A DNA stretch of 64,000 nt from Extensimonas perlucida (GCF_007655255.1 NZ_VMYE01000005.1:124001-188000); one strand, 5' to 3'. Counted from the stretch's first letter, positions 28,130 to 37,397 are shown. The notes: a model not told the origin generated them from the letters alone. Made by a program: numbers and translations.

Positions 28130-28747
28130 ATGCAGGCATTGCTCAAATTATCCAAAGCGATCGACTGGCTCAACGCCCAGGTCGGCAAATACGCCATCTG
28201 GCTGATTTTTGCCGCCACCCTCATCAGCGCGGGCAACGCGGTGGTGCGCAAGGTGTTCAACTACAGCTCCAACGCCTGGCTCGAGGTGCAGTGGTACTTG
28301 TTCGCCTGGTCGTTTCTGGTGGCCGCGGGCTACACGCTGCTGCAGCGCGAGCATGTGCGCATCGACGTGCTCAACAGCCGCCTGCCCAAGAAGGTGCAGG
28401 TGTGGATAGACATTCTGGGCTTCGCCTTTTTCCTCACGCCGCTGTGCGTGGTGGTGCTGTACCTCAACATCCCAATGGTGATCGAAAAATTCCAGTCGGG
28501 TGAAATGTCGGCGAACGCCGGCGGCCTGGTGCGCTGGCCCGTGTGGCTCGCATTGCCCGTGGGCTTTGCCTTGCTGCTCTTGCAAGGCTGGTCGGAGCTG
28601 ATCAAGCGCATTGCCTACCTGCGCGGCCAGGGGCCCGACCCGATGGGGCGCGTGGGCGAGAAATCCGCCGAGGAAGAACTCGCCGAAGAGCTGCTGCGCG
28701 CCACCCAAAACAAAGACACCGCGCCCGCTGCCGGCGGCGCTCGCTGA
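28130..28747 (+). CDS. dctQ: TRAP transporter small permease DctQ
   Basis: A 205-residue membrane protein with four hydrophobic helices. The family features are in WLIFAATLISAGNAVVRKVF and WLEVQWYLFAWSFLVAAGYT, with the QRxHVRIDV segment (LQREHVRIDVLNSRLP). The C-terminal tail (GRVGEKSAEEELAEELL) is charged. DctQ is the small helper of the large permease in TRAP uptake of carboxylates or related solutes. ATG at 28130 has AAGGAGA six bases upstream. dctM follows by 21 bases. Confidence 0.92.
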   Translation: MQALLKLSKAIDWLNAQVGKYAIWLIFAATLISAGNAVVRKVFNYSSNAWLEVQWYLFAWSFLVAAGYTLLQREHVRIDVLNSRLPKKVQVWIDILGFAFFLTPLCVVVLYLNIPMVIEKFQSGEMSANAGGLVRWPVWLALPVGFALLLLQGWSELIKRIAYLRGQGPDPMGRVGEKSAEEELAEELLRATQNKDTAPAAGGAR

Positions 28748-28768
28748 ACACCGGCAGGAGCCACCACC

Positions 28769-30601
28769 ATGGAATTGTTGACCGCCAACTTCCCGCTGTT
28801 CATGTTCGCGGGGCTGATTCTCTTTTTGCTGCTGGGCTTTCCCGTGGCCTTCAGCCTCGGGGCCTGCGGCCTGTTTTTCGGCCTGATCGGCATCGAGCTC
28901 GGGGTGTTCCCGGCCTCCATCGTGGCCTGGCTGCCGCAGCGCCTGATCGGCATCATGGCCAACGATACGCTGCTGGCCGTGCCCTTTTTCACGCTCATGG
29001 GCCTGATTCTGGAGCGCAGCGGCATGGCCGAGGACTTGCTCGACACGGTGGGGCAGGTGTTCGGCCCCGTGCGCGGTGGGCTCGCGCTGGCCGTGATCTT
29101 CGTCGGCGCGCTGCTCGCGGCCACCACGGGCGTGGTTGCAGCGTCGGTCATCTCCATGGGCCTGATCTCGCTGCCCATCATGCTGCGCTACGGCTACAAC
29201 CGCCCCGTTTCAGCGGGGGTGATCGCGGCCTCGGGCACGCTGGCGCAGATCATCCCGCCGTCGCTGGTGCTGATCATCATGGCCGACCAGCTGGGCCGCA
29301 GCGTGGGCGACATGTACAAGGGCGCCTTCATTCCAGCCTTCATCCTGGTGGGCATGTACGTGCTGTTCGTGGTGGGTCTGGCCATTTTCCGCCCCGCGAT
29401 GGTGCCCGCGCTGCCGCCCGAGGCGCGCACCTACCGTGAGCCCAACGGCAGCAGCGGCTACCCTTCGCTGTTCGTGGTGCTCGCCATTTCGGCAGCGGTG
29501 GCAGGCGCCATGGCGCACTACATGCCCCAGTTGCACAGCTGGTGGCAGGGCCAGGCGGTCGATGCCGTGCCGACCGACGAAAAAGTCGTGGTCGCCATGT
29601 GCGGCGGCGTGTTCGTGGCCTGGCTGATCGCCCTGATCAACCGTCTGCTCAAGCTCGGCCTGCTGTCGCGCCTGGCCGAGCGCGTGACCTTCGTGCTGAT
29701 TCCGCCGCTGCTGCTGATCTTCCTCGTGCTGGGCACCATCTTTCTGGGCGTGGCCACGCCCACCGAAGGCGGGGCCATGGGCGCGGTGGGCGCGCTGATC
29801 ATGGCCGCGCTGCGCGGGCGCATGAGCTGGTCTTTGCTCAAGCAGGGGCTGGTATCGACCACCAAACTGGCTTCGTTCGTGATGTTCATCCTGATCGGCT
29901 CCACCGTGTTCAGCATGGTGTTCCAGGCCGCAGACGGACACAAGTGGGTGGAGGAGCTGCTGCGCAACCTGCCTGGCGGGCAGGTAGGATTCTTGATCTT
30001 TGCGAACGTGGTGGTGTTTTTCCTCGCGTTCTTTCTCGACTATTTCGAGCTCTCTTTCATCGTCGTGCCGCTGCTCGGGCCGGTGGCGGACAAGCTGGGC
30101 ATAGACCTGATTTGGTTTGGCGTGCTGCTTGCGGTGAACATGCAGACCTCGTTCATGCACCCGCCCTTCGGCTTTGCGCTGTTTTTCCTGCGTTCGGTAG
30201 CGCCCGAAAAACCCTACATGGACAAGGTGACCGGCAAGCGCATGGAGCCCGTGACCACCATGCAGATCTACAAGGGCGCGATTCCCTTCGTGTTGATGCA
30301 GCTGGTGATGGTGGGCGTGCTGATCGCCTTCCCGGGCCTGGTGACGGGCAGCCTGGACGCGCAGGTCAAGGTCGACATGGACGCCGTGGGCGCCGAGATG
30401 CGCGACAGCCTGGAAGGCAGCAGCGGCTACGGCACGGGCGACGACGCCGCTGCCACGCCCGATATGGATGCCGCCAGCCAGGGTGCGCCGGCACCCGACG
30501 CCGCAAGCCCCACCGAGCCCAGCCCGCCCGATGCACAGGGCTATGGTGCAGAAGGCGAAGACCCCATGAAGGCCATGAACGATGCGCTGAAAAAGAAATA
30601 G
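28769..30601 (+). CDS. dctM: TRAP transporter large permease DctM, extended type
   Basis: A 610-residue polytopic permease. Conserved features include LLGFPVAFSLG, VPFFTLMGLIL, ATTGVVAASVISMG and ASGTLAQIIPPSLVLI near the first substrate site, and VLGTIFLGVATPTEGGAMGAVG in the second half. At over 600 residues it is much longer than the usual 430; extra hydrophobic segments and a soluble stretch lie at about 220-300, and the last 80 residues form an acidic Ala/Pro/Ser tail ending in ALKKK. This length is that of the mannitol/chloroaromatic or dicarboxylate-keto-acid group of TRAP permeases. A strong terminator follows. Confidence 0.93.
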   Translation: MELLTANFPLFMFAGLILFLLLGFPVAFSLGACGLFFGLIGIELGVFPASIVAWLPQRLIGIMANDTLLAVPFFTLMGLILERSGMAEDLLDTVGQVFGPVRGGLALAVIFVGALLAATTGVVAASVISMGLISLPIMLRYGYNRPVSAGVIAASGTLAQIIPPSLVLIIMADQLGRSVGDMYKGAFIPAFILVGMYVLFVVGLAIFRPAMVPALPPEARTYREPNGSSGYPSLFVVLAISAAVAGAMAHYMPQLHSWWQGQAVDAVPTDEKVVVAMCGGVFVAWLIALINRLLKLGLLSRLAERVTFVLIPPLLLIFLVLGTIFLGVATPTEGGAMGAVGALIMAALRGRMSWSLLKQGLVSTTKLASFVMFILIGSTVFSMVFQAADGHKWVEELLRNLPGGQVGFLIFANVVVFFLAFFLDYFELSFIVVPLLGPVADKLGIDLIWFGVLLAVNMQTSFMHPPFGFALFFLRSVAPEKPYMDKVTGKRMEPVTTMQIYKGAIPFVLMQLVMVGVLIAFPGLVTGSLDAQVKVDMDAVGAEMRDSLEGSSGYGTGDDAAATPDMDAASQGAPAPDAASPTEPSPPDAQGYGAEGEDPMKAMNDALKKK

Positions 30602-30621
30602 CGCGCGTTGGTTTTGGACAC

Positions 30622-30651
30622 AAAAAAGCCGCGATTCGTCGCGGCTTTTTT
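30622..30651. terminator. Bidirectional Rho-independent terminator
   Basis: A perfect 13-bp stem (AAAAAAGCCGCGA with its complement) around a TTCG tetraloop, with A-run before and T-run after. It lies between dctM (plus) and the binding-protein gene (minus), whose stop is 49 bases further on, and can serve both transcripts. Confidence 0.92.
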
Positions 30652-30699
30652 GTTGCGCAGCTGCTGGAGGTGAGCCCCCCAGCAGCTATTGAGGCAGCC

Positions 30700-31782
30700 T
30701 CAGATCTTGACGGTGTTCATGTACTGGTTGTACGGGAACTCCGAGAAGCGGTTCCACAAAATCTGGTCGCGCTGGAAAGCGCGCATGTCATCGTAGATTT
30801 TCTTGAATTCGGGCGACTTGGCACGGTGCTCCTCATAGACCTCCATGGAAGCCTTGAAGCCTGCGTCCATGACCGGCTTGGGGAACATCTTGAGCTTGGT
30901 GCCGCTGGCCACGAGGCGCTTGAGCGCCTGCGGGTTCAGGGCGCCGTACTTGGCGGTCATGTCCGCAGCCGCGACGGCACCGGCCGCCTTGACGATGGCC
31001 TTGTTTTCGGCCGAGAGCTTTTCGAAGGCCTTGTTGTTGATGAAGAACTCCAGGTCGGCGCCGCCTTCCCACCAGCCGGGGTAGTAGTAGAAAGGCGCGA
31101 CCTTGTTGAAGCCCAGCTTTTCATCGTCGTAGGGGCCGACGAATTCGGTCGCGTCGAGGGTGCCCTTTTCGAGCGCCTGGTACACATCGCCTGCGGGCAT
31201 GCTTTGCGACACCACGCCCAGCTTGGCCATGGCTTCACCAAAGATACCGCCACCCAGGCGCATTTTGAGCCCCTTGAGGTCGGCCGGCGTCTTGATTTCC
31301 TTGCGGTACCAGCCGCCCATCTGCGTAGTGGTGTTGCCGGCGCTCATGGTGCGGAAGTTGTATTTGGCAAAGAAGGCGTCGAGCAGCTTGCGGCCGTTGC
31401 CGTGGTCTTTCCAGGCGCTCACTTGCAGCGTGGTCAGACCAAAGGGCACGGCGCAGCTCATCGAAAAGATAGGGTCCTTGCCGGCGAAGTAATACGCGGC
31501 CGTCTGCGCCATTTCGATCGTGTCTTTTTCAAGCGCATCGACCACGCCGAACGCCGGCATCAGTTCGCCCGCCGGGTGCACGGAAACCTCGAACTTGCCA
31601 CCCGAGAGTTCCTTGACGGTTTGCGAAAACTTCTCCGCGCTGCCGAAGATGGTGTCGAGCGACTTCGGGAAGCTCGACGCCATGCGCCAGCGCACTGCCG
31701 CCTGGGCGTGCACTGCCGGCGCTGCGCCTGCAGCCAGCACGCCGGCGATACCGGCATTTTTGATCAAGGAACGACGATCCAT
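30700..31782 (-). CDS. dctP: TRAP transporter substrate-binding protein DctP, Tat-type signal
   Basis: A 360-residue periplasmic binding protein. The signal MDRRSLIKNAGIAGVLAAG has the twin-arginine form and ends near AVHAQA. The mature protein has the DctP fold: WRMASSFPKSLDTIFG, a segment TPADLKGLKMRLGGGIFGEAMAKLG with the conserved Arg that binds the solute carboxylate, and VGPYDDEKLGFNKVAPFYYYP. The last features resemble the keto-acid/chloroaromatic-type proteins. The ATG at 31782 has AGGAG seven bases upstream. It converges with dctQM, unlike a normal dctPQM operon, but no other TRAP genes are near, so it is likely the partner. Confidence 0.92.
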   Translation of the reverse strand: MDRRSLIKNAGIAGVLAAGAAPAVHAQAAVRWRMASSFPKSLDTIFGSAEKFSQTVKELSGGKFEVSVHPAGELMPAFGVVDALEKDTIEMAQTAAYYFAGKDPIFSMSCAVPFGLTTLQVSAWKDHGNGRKLLDAFFAKYNFRTMSAGNTTTQMGGWYRKEIKTPADLKGLKMRLGGGIFGEAMAKLGVVSQSMPAGDVYQALEKGTLDATEFVGPYDDEKLGFNKVAPFYYYPGWWEGGADLEFFINNKAFEKLSAENKAIVKAAGAVAAADMTAKYGALNPQALKRLVASGTKLKMFPKPVMDAGFKASMEVYEEHRAKSPEFKKIYDDMRAFQRDQILWNRFSEFPYNQYMNTVKI

Positions 31783-31920
31783 GGGTTTTCTCCTGAGTAA
31801 AACATGGGCTGCACGCCGCGCTCCAGCCCCCGAAGCGTTCATTGTAAAAATATGCTGCCCATACCGATTACGGGAAAACCCCTGTTTTCACCCCGAAGCA
31901 GCATGCATGGCATTCCACCT

Positions 31921-33825
31921 TCACACCTGCGCAGGCAGGTCGAAGCGCTCCCGCACGCTGCGCTCTATGCCTGCCGCATCGAGCCCCTGCAGCGCAAGCA
32001 GCTTGGCCGGGTCGCCGTGTTCGATGAAGCGGTCGGACAGGCCCAGCTGCAGCACGGGCCGCAGCAGGCCCGCGGCGTTCAGCGCCTCGGTGACGGCGCT
32101 GCCCGCGCCGCCCATGATGGCGCCCTCTTCCACGGTCACGAGCGCGTCGTGGCTCGCGGCGACTTCGAGCAGCAATTCCTCGTCGAGCGGCTTGGCCCAG
32201 CGCATGTTGACCACGGTGGCGTCTAGCGCCTCGGCAGCCTGCAGCGCCGGGTACAGCAGCGTGCCGAACGCGAGGATGGCGATGCGCGGCGCGGTCTCGG
32301 GCGCCTCGCCCGCGTGGCCGCGGCGCAGGCGGCGGACTTCCCCTTTGCCGAAGGGCAGCCCCTCAAGATCGGGCAACGGCGCCACCCCCACGCCCGCGCC
32401 GCGCGGGTAGCGCACGGCCACGGGGTGGTTCTGCGCATAGGCGGTGCTCAAAAGCTGGCGGCACTCGCGCTCGTCGGCCGGGCACGCGAGCGCCATGTTG
32501 GGGATGCAGCGGATGAAGGCGATGTCGTAGGCGCCCGCATGCGTGGGGCCGTCGGCGCCGACCAGACCCGCGCGGTCGAGCGCGAACACCACGGGCAGGT
32601 TTTGCAGCGCCACGTCGTGGATCATCTGGTCGTAGGCGCGCTGCAAGAAGGTGGAATAGATCGCGACCACGGGCTTGAGCCCTTCGCAGGCCAGGCCCGC
32701 GGCAAAAGTGACGGCGTGCTGCTCGGCGATGCCCACGTCGAAATAACGCGCGGGAAAGCGCTGGTGGAATTCGACCATGCCCGAGCCCTCGCGCATCGCC
32801 GGCGTGATGCCCACCAGGCGCTCGTCCTGCGCCGCCATGTCGCACAGCCACTGGCCGAACACCTGCGTGAAGGTCTGGCGCGGCGCCACCGCGGGCGGCA
32901 CCAGGCCCACGGCCGGGTCGAACTTGCCCGGGCCGTGGTAAGCCACGGGGTCGGCCTCGGCGAGCTTGTAGCCCTGGCCCTTCTTGGTCACCACGTGCAA
33001 AAACTGCGGGCCTTTGAGCTCCTTGATGTTTTCCAGCGTGGGCAGCAGCGAATCGAGGTCGTGGCCGTCGATCGGGCCGATGTAGTTGAAGCCGAATTTT
33101 TCGAACAGCGTGGCCGGCACCACCATGCCTTTGGCCTGCTGCTCGAAGCGCTTGGCAAGCTCGAGCAGTGGCGGCACGGGACGCAGCACGGTCTTGCCGA
33201 CGTTTTTCGCCGCAGAGTAGATATGTCCGCTCATGAGCTGCGCGAGGTAGCGGTTCAGCGCGCCCACGGGCGGGCTGATGCTCATGTCGTTGTCGTTGAG
33301 GATGACGAGCAGGTCGGCCTCGGCCACGCCCGCGTTGTTCAGCGCCTCGAAAGCCATGCCCGCGGTCATGGCGCCGTCGCCAATCACGGCCACGCAATGG
33401 CGCTGCTCACCCTCGAGTTTGGCCGCGATCGCCATGCCCAGTGCCGCCGAGATGCTGGTGCTCGAATGCGCGGTGCCGAAAGCGTCGTAGGAGCTTTCGC
33501 TGCGCAGCGGAAAGCCCGAGATGCCGCCGAGCTGGCGCAGCGTGGCCATGCGCTCGCGCCGGCCCGTGAGGATTTTGTGCGGGTAGGTCTGGTGCCCCAC
33601 GTCCCACACCAGACGATCGTGCGGCGTGTTGAAGACGTAGTGCAGCGCGATGGTCAGCTCCACCGTGCCGAGGTTGGAGCTCAGGTGCCCACCGGTCTTG
33701 GAGACGCTGTCGAGCACGAAGGCGCGCAGTTCGGTGGCCAGGCGTTTGAGCTCCGCGCGCGGCAGGCGGCGCAGATCGGCCGGGTTGTCGATGGTCTGCA
33801 GCAGAGCGTAGGGTGACTGGGACAT
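31921..33825 (-). CDS. dxs: 1-deoxy-D-xylulose-5-phosphate synthase
   Basis: A 634-residue thiamine-diphosphate enzyme; it joins pyruvate and glyceraldehyde 3-phosphate in the first step of the MEP pathway. The TPP motif is in [20 protein letters not shown] and [14 protein letters not shown]; the transketolase middle has [19 protein letters not shown] and the C-terminal domain has [12 protein letters not shown]. Length is usual. dxs, ispA and xseB are in a typical proteobacterial order. A dispersed dyad repeat sits just upstream at 33833-33883. Confidence 0.97.
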   Translation of the reverse strand: MSQSPYALLQTIDNPADLRRLPRAELKRLATELRAFVLDSVSKTGGHLSSNLGTVELTIALHYVFNTPHDRLVWDVGHQTYPHKILTGRRERMATLRQLGGISGFPLRSESSYDAFGTAHSSTSISAALGMAIAAKLEGEQRHCVAVIGDGAMTAGMAFEALNNAGVAEADLLVILNDNDMSISPPVGALNRYLAQLMSGHIYSAAKNVGKTVLRPVPPLLELAKRFEQQAKGMVVPATLFEKFGFNYIGPIDGHDLDSLLPTLENIKELKGPQFLHVVTKKGQGYKLAEADPVAYHGPGKFDPAVGLVPPAVAPRQTFTQVFGQWLCDMAAQDERLVGITPAMREGSGMVEFHQRFPARYFDVGIAEQHAVTFAAGLACEGLKPVVAIYSTFLQRAYDQMIHDVALQNLPVVFALDRAGLVGADGPTHAGAYDIAFIRCIPNMALACPADERECRQLLSTAYAQNHPVAVRYPRGAGVGVAPLPDLEGLPFGKGEVRRLRRGHAGEAPETAPRIAILAFGTLLYPALQAAEALDATVVNMRWAKPLDEELLLEVAASHDALVTVEEGAIMGGAGSAVTEALNAAGLLRPVLQLGLSDRFIEHGDPAKLLALQGLDAAGIERSVRERFDLPAQV

Positions 33826-33832
33826 AGACTAC

Positions 33833-33883
33833 TTTTTCAATAGCTGCTTGCGCTTGTGGGATGGGCGCTAGAGCCCGATTTTG
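33833..33883 (+). repeat. Short dispersed intergenic dyad repeat, copy A
   Basis: A 51-base sequence between dxs and ispA. It aligns without gaps to copy B at 40485-40535: both begin with a T-run, then ATAGCT, a CT-GCGCTT block, an eight-base variable spacer, a GCGC block and end in CGATTTTG. The GCGCTT/GCGC blocks give imperfect dyad symmetry. Confidence 0.6.
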
Positions 33884-33920
33884 TACGAATATTCAAGGGG
33901 CTGCCATGGTGCCTGTGCAT

Positions 33921-34874
33921 TCAGTGGGAGCGGCATACCACCATGTCGGCGAGCGCGGCGAGGGCGCGGGTGTCGGGCAGGCCGCTCGCGGCGAGCGCAG
34001 CATGCGCCTCGGCCCATAACTGCTGCGCCTGCGCGCGTGCGCCTTCGAGGCCAAGCAGCGAAACGTAAGTTGGCTTGCCGTGCGCGGCGTCCTTGCCGGC
34101 GGTCTTGCCCAGCGTGGCCGAGTCGGCGGTCACGTCCAGAATGTCATCGACCACCTGGAAAGCCAGACCCAGCGCAGCGCCGTAGCGCGCGAGCGCGGCC
34201 CCCGCGGGCGCCTGCAAAGCCATCGCAGCGGCCGCGCCCATGCGCACACTGGCCTGCAAGAGCGCGCCGGTCTTGAGCTCGTGCATGCGGCGTAGCTGCG
34301 CAAGGTCGAGCGTGCGTCCCACGCTCGCGAGGTCTATGGCCTGCCCGCCCGCCATGCCTGCAGAGCCCGCAGCGCGTGCGAGCAGGCGGCACAGCGCGGC
34401 TTGGACTTCGGCCAGAGCAGGCGCGTCGTCGGGCGTGAGCAGCTCGAAGGCAAATGCCTGCAGCGCGTCGCCCGCGAGCAGCGCCAGCGCCTCGCCGTAT
34501 TGCACGTGCACCGTGGGCTTGCCGCGGCGCAGCACGTCGTCGTCCATGCAGGGCATGTCGTCGTGCACGAGCGAATAGGCGTGGATCAGCTCCACCGCGC
34601 AGGCCGCACGCAGCGCCATGTCTTCGCGCGCGCACTGCGTCACGGCGTCATGGGGGGCTGCGCCGCTGCGCACGGCCTCGAAGGCCGCGCGCACGAGCAA
34701 TGCACGCAGGCGCTTGCCACCGCCGAGCACGGCGTAGCGCATGGCTTCACCCAGACCATCGGGCGCCTCCACGCCCACCCACTGCGACAGCGCCCGCTCC
34801 ACGCGCGCGAGCTCGGCGCGGCTCCAGGCGTCGAGCGCAAATTCGGCGGCGGTGGCGGTTTGCACGCGGCTCAT
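33921..34874 (-). CDS. ispA: Polyprenyl (farnesyl) diphosphate synthase
   Basis: A 317-residue isoprenyl synthase that condenses IPP with DMAPP/GPP to FPP. The first aspartate-rich motif is in [19 protein letters not shown], the second in [22 protein letters not shown] is the early conserved block. Relative to E. coli IspA it has about 18 extra N-terminal residues. The start is the ATG at 34874, which overlaps the xseB stop in ATGA, indicating translational coupling. It works with Dxs and IspG, also in this window, in isoprenoid synthesis. Confidence 0.95.
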   Translation of the reverse strand: MSRVQTATAAEFALDAWSRAELARVERALSQWVGVEAPDGLGEAMRYAVLGGGKRLRALLVRAAFEAVRSGAAPHDAVTQCAREDMALRAACAVELIHAYSLVHDDMPCMDDDVLRRGKPTVHVQYGEALALLAGDALQAFAFELLTPDDAPALAEVQAALCRLLARAAGSAGMAGGQAIDLASVGRTLDLAQLRRMHELKTGALLQASVRMGAAAAMALQAPAGAALARYGAALGLAFQVVDDILDVTADSATLGKTAGKDAAHGKPTYVSLLGLEGARAQAQQLWAEAHAALAASGLPDTRALAALADMVVCRSH

Positions 34875-35122
34875 TCCTGTGTCCAGGGCTGGAGCTGGCC
34901 GTCGTCGAGCACCTTGATCTGCTCCTGCACGGCTTCGAGCCGGGCGCGGCAAAACGCGAGCAGCGCCGCCCCGCGCTGGTACGCCGCGAGCATGTCGTCG
35001 AGCGGCAGTTGCCCGGACTCGATGCGCGCCACGAGCTGTTCGAGCTCGGCAAGCGCGGCTTCGTAGCTCGCGGGCATGGCTTCGGAAGATGAAGCGGTAG
35101 GAAGGTCCTGGGGCATGGGCAA
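34871..35122 (-). CDS. xseB: Exodeoxyribonuclease VII small subunit
   Basis: An 83-residue protein with the XseB signature [37 protein letters not shown] and a following helix [19 protein letters not shown]. With XseA it degrades single-stranded DNA to acid-soluble oligonucleotides. Overlaps ispA by four bases in the common xseB-ispA-dxs order. Confidence 0.96.
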   Translation of the reverse strand: MPMPQDLPTASSSEAMPASYEAALAELEQLVARIESGQLPLDDMLAAYQRGAALLAFCRARLEAVQEQIKVLDDGQLQPWTQE

Positions 35123-35327
35123 GAAGAGGCTGGGCGGGATGAAAAGGCGATTCTAGACCGCAGCCAATGCTTGGAATTCCACCATGGATTGCCTATCATC
35201 CGGCGAATTCAAGATCGTTTGGTCAGACACCTGCCATGGCAATCCCCTGTGGGCTGCCGCCGCCCCAGCGCGCCCCCCCGGAGGATTGCACTGCAATGCT
35301 ACGTTTCGTTCCCCAAAAAGGATGCCC

Positions 35328-35618
35328 ATGCGCCCGTCCATTGCACTCGAGATGAAACGAAGCGCGGTGCGCGCAGCGGTGCGCCACTTTCGCACGGCGA
35401 ACCCGCGCGTTTTCGGCTCGGTGCTGCGTGGCACCGATCAGGACGGCAGTGACCTCGACCTGCTGGTCGATGCGCTTCCCGGAACCACGCTATTGGACTT
35501 GGGCGACCTGCAAGAAGAGCTGCAAGCCCTGCTCGGCGTGGATGTCGATGTGCTGACCCCTGGCGACCTGCCACCAACATTCCGGGACAAGGTGCTCGCG
35601 CAGGCGCAGCCGGTATGA
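35328..35618 (+). CDS. mntA: MntA-type nucleotidyltransferase antitoxin
   Basis: A 96-residue minimal nucleotidyltransferase. The active-site motif GSVLRGTDQDGSDLD matches the GSx10DxD signature of the MntA antitoxins, with a third acid later in VDVDVLTPGDL. MntA proteins neutralise HepT by adding AMP units to a tyrosine near its active site. The start at 35328 (MRPSIALEMKRS) has AAGG about six bases upstream; a larger frame from 35184 overlaps non-conserved sequence. It overlaps hepT by four bases (ATGA at 35615). The upstream 200 bases hold no other gene. Confidence 0.9.
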   Translation: MRPSIALEMKRSAVRAAVRHFRTANPRVFGSVLRGTDQDGSDLDLLVDALPGTTLLDLGDLQEELQALLGVDVDVLTPGDLPPTFRDKVLAQAQPV

Positions 35619-35974
35619 GCGAAAAGCATCGCTTGCCCGACTACCTCGACCACATGCTGCAAGCCGCGACCGATGCCTGCAGCTTCGTAGAAGGCTTCGC
35701 CAAAGAGGACTTCCTCGCAGACAAGCGCACGCAGCAGGCCGTCATCATGAGCCTCGTCATCATTGGTGAGGCCGCGACCCAGGTGATGGAGCGTCATGCC
35801 GAGTTCACCCAGACGCACGCTCTGGTTCCGTGGCGTGCCATGCGCGGCATGCGCAATCGCATCGCACACGCTTACTTCGACATCAACCTCGATCTGGTGT
35901 GGGATACCGTGCAAACGGCACTGCCGCAATTGCGCGAGCAACTCGCCACCGTGCGCCAAGATGCTCCGCCATAA
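35615..35974 (+). CDS. hepT: HepT-type HEPN ribonuclease toxin
   Basis: A 119-residue all-helical HEPN protein. The RNase motif reads RNRIAHAY, matching Rx4HxY, where Arg and His are catalytic and the Tyr is the AMPylation target of MntA. Other family features are SLVIIGEAATQVMERH and PWRAMRGMRNRIAHAYFDI. HepT toxins cut tRNA or mRNA and arrest growth. The pair is about 62% G+C in the part I counted, slightly below neighbours. It lies beside a mobile-looking repeat and a metabolic island. Confidence 0.92.
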   Translation: MSEKHRLPDYLDHMLQAATDACSFVEGFAKEDFLADKRTQQAVIMSLVIIGEAATQVMERHAEFTQTHALVPWRAMRGMRNRIAHAYFDINLDLVWDTVQTALPQLREQLATVRQDAPP

Positions 35975-36067
35975 AACGCCATGGGCCGCTCGGCATCGGC
36001 CAGAAAGCCGCCGTCCGAATGAGGTGTTCGATGGCGCCGACGCCGCCCATTGGATGAAACCCGACCT

Positions 36068-36231
36068 AGGAGCCTGTCGGACTTTGGAATCGTCGGCTGC
36101 GAATGCGCCGCAGCGGCCCATTCTTACCGTCTTCTTGCCCCATAGCACCACTATGGGGCGGCGAATCCGGCAAAAACTGGTCTCGCTGGGGCGCATTCTC
36201 GCTATCGACGCCCAAAGTCCGACAGGCTCCT
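36068..36231. repeat. Fold-back (MITE-like) element, copy 1
   Basis: A 164-bp element bounded by a perfect 20-bp terminal inverted repeat (AGGAGCCTGTCGGACTTTGG at 36068-36087, its complement at 36212-36231). The centre is a 9-bp hairpin GCCCCATAG-CACCA-CTATGGGGC (36137-36159). The two halves can be aligned as imperfect complements along most of their length, so the whole element can fold into one long hairpin. It starts 93 bases after hepT and ends 25 bases before the xdhC stop. No target-site duplication is clear at this copy. A near-identical copy lies in coxE. Confidence 0.9.
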
Positions 36232-36256
36232 CGGATTCTCGGCGGCAGTCTGACGC

Positions 36257-37345
36257 TCACACCCCGCAAACCTGCCCGCCCGCATCGTTGTGCGCGAGCT
36301 CGCGCAAATCCTTGGCTTGCGCCACTTCGAGGTCGCGCGGCAGGGTGACGCCGTTTTTCACGGCCAGGATTTCGGCCATCACGCTCACGGCGATCTCGGG
36401 GGGTGTCTTGCTGCCGATGTAGATGCCGATCGGGCCGCGCAGGCGGCGCAGGCTCTCTTCGGTCTGGCCGAAGTGCTCGATCAGGCGCGCGCGGCGTGCG
36501 GCGTTGTTGCGGCGCGAGCCTATGCCGCCGATGTAGAAAGCCTCGGTCTGCAGCGCCTCGATGAGCGCGAGGTCGTCGAGCTTGGGGTCGTGCGTGAGCG
36601 CGACCACGCAACTGCGCCGGTCGGGCTTAAAGGCCTGCACCACGTCGTCGGGCATGTCGGTCACGAGCGTGGCGCCGGGCACCTGGAAGGCGCTGCGGTA
36701 TTCCTCGCGCGGGTCGCAGACCGTGACGGCAAAGCCGCTGAACAGCGCCATGGTGGCAAGGTATTCGGCGAGCTGGCCCGCGCCGATCAAGAGCATGCGG
36801 TAGCCGGGGCCGAAGGTGTTGGTGAGCTGCTGCGCGTCCAGCGTCAGCGCGGCGGGTGCAGCGGCGGGCGTGAGCGTGACCGCGCCGTCGGCCAGGCGCA
36901 CGCTGCGCTGCACGAGCCGCCCCGCGTCGAGCGCGGCGATCAGCTCACCCAGCGGCTCGGGCGCGGGGTCGTATTCGAGCAGCAGCTCCAGCGTGCCGCC
37001 GCAGGGCAGGCCGAAGCGGTGCGCCTCGTCGGCGCTGATGCCGTATTTGACGAACTCAGGCGCGCCGGGCGCGATGCGGTGCGGGTCTTGCCTCTGTTGC
37101 GGCGCTGGCGCCTGCGCCGCTGCAGGCCGCTGGTAGCGGCTGGTGTAGCGCGCGATGAGGTCGTCTTCGATGCAGCCGCCCGAAACCGAGCCGACCACCG
37201 CGCCGTCTTCGCACAGCGCCATGATCGAGCCCACGGGCCGCGGCGACGAGCCCCAGGTGCGCACCACCGTGGCCAGCAGCGCATGCCGGCCCGCTGCGCG
37301 CCAGCCGTGCAGGCTGCGCAGCACCACGAGATCGAGGTTTTCCAT
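36257..37345 (-). CDS. XdhC/CoxI-family molybdenum hydroxylase maturation protein
   Basis: A 362-residue protein with an N-terminal XdhC_CoxI domain (GRHALLATVVRTWGSSPRPVGS, VVGSVSGGCIEDDLIA) and a C-terminal Rossmann XdhC_C domain (LLIGAGQLAEYLATMA, then SCVVALTHDPKLDDLALIEAL and YIGGIGSRRNNAARRARL). XdhC proteins bind molybdenum cofactor and help its sulfuration and insertion into molybdenum hydroxylases. The ATG at 37345 (MENLDLVV) has AAGGAG seven bases upstream. It is the last gene of the cox operon, 52 bases after coxG; the fold-back element lies beyond its stop. Confidence 0.9.
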   Translation of the reverse strand: MENLDLVVLRSLHGWRAAGRHALLATVVRTWGSSPRPVGSIMALCEDGAVVGSVSGGCIEDDLIARYTSRYQRPAAAQAPAPQQRQDPHRIAPGAPEFVKYGISADEAHRFGLPCGGTLELLLEYDPAPEPLGELIAALDAGRLVQRSVRLADGAVTLTPAAAPAALTLDAQQLTNTFGPGYRMLLIGAGQLAEYLATMALFSGFAVTVCDPREEYRSAFQVPGATLVTDMPDDVVQAFKPDRRSCVVALTHDPKLDDLALIEALQTEAFYIGGIGSRRNNAARRARLIEHFGQTEESLRRLRGPIGIYIGSKTPPEIAVSVMAEILAVKNGVTLPRDLEVAQAKDLRELAHNDAGGQVCGV

Positions 37346-37397
37346 CGTTCGCTCCTTCACTCACGCATTTGTGCACCAAGCCATCGGTCAGGAGGGC

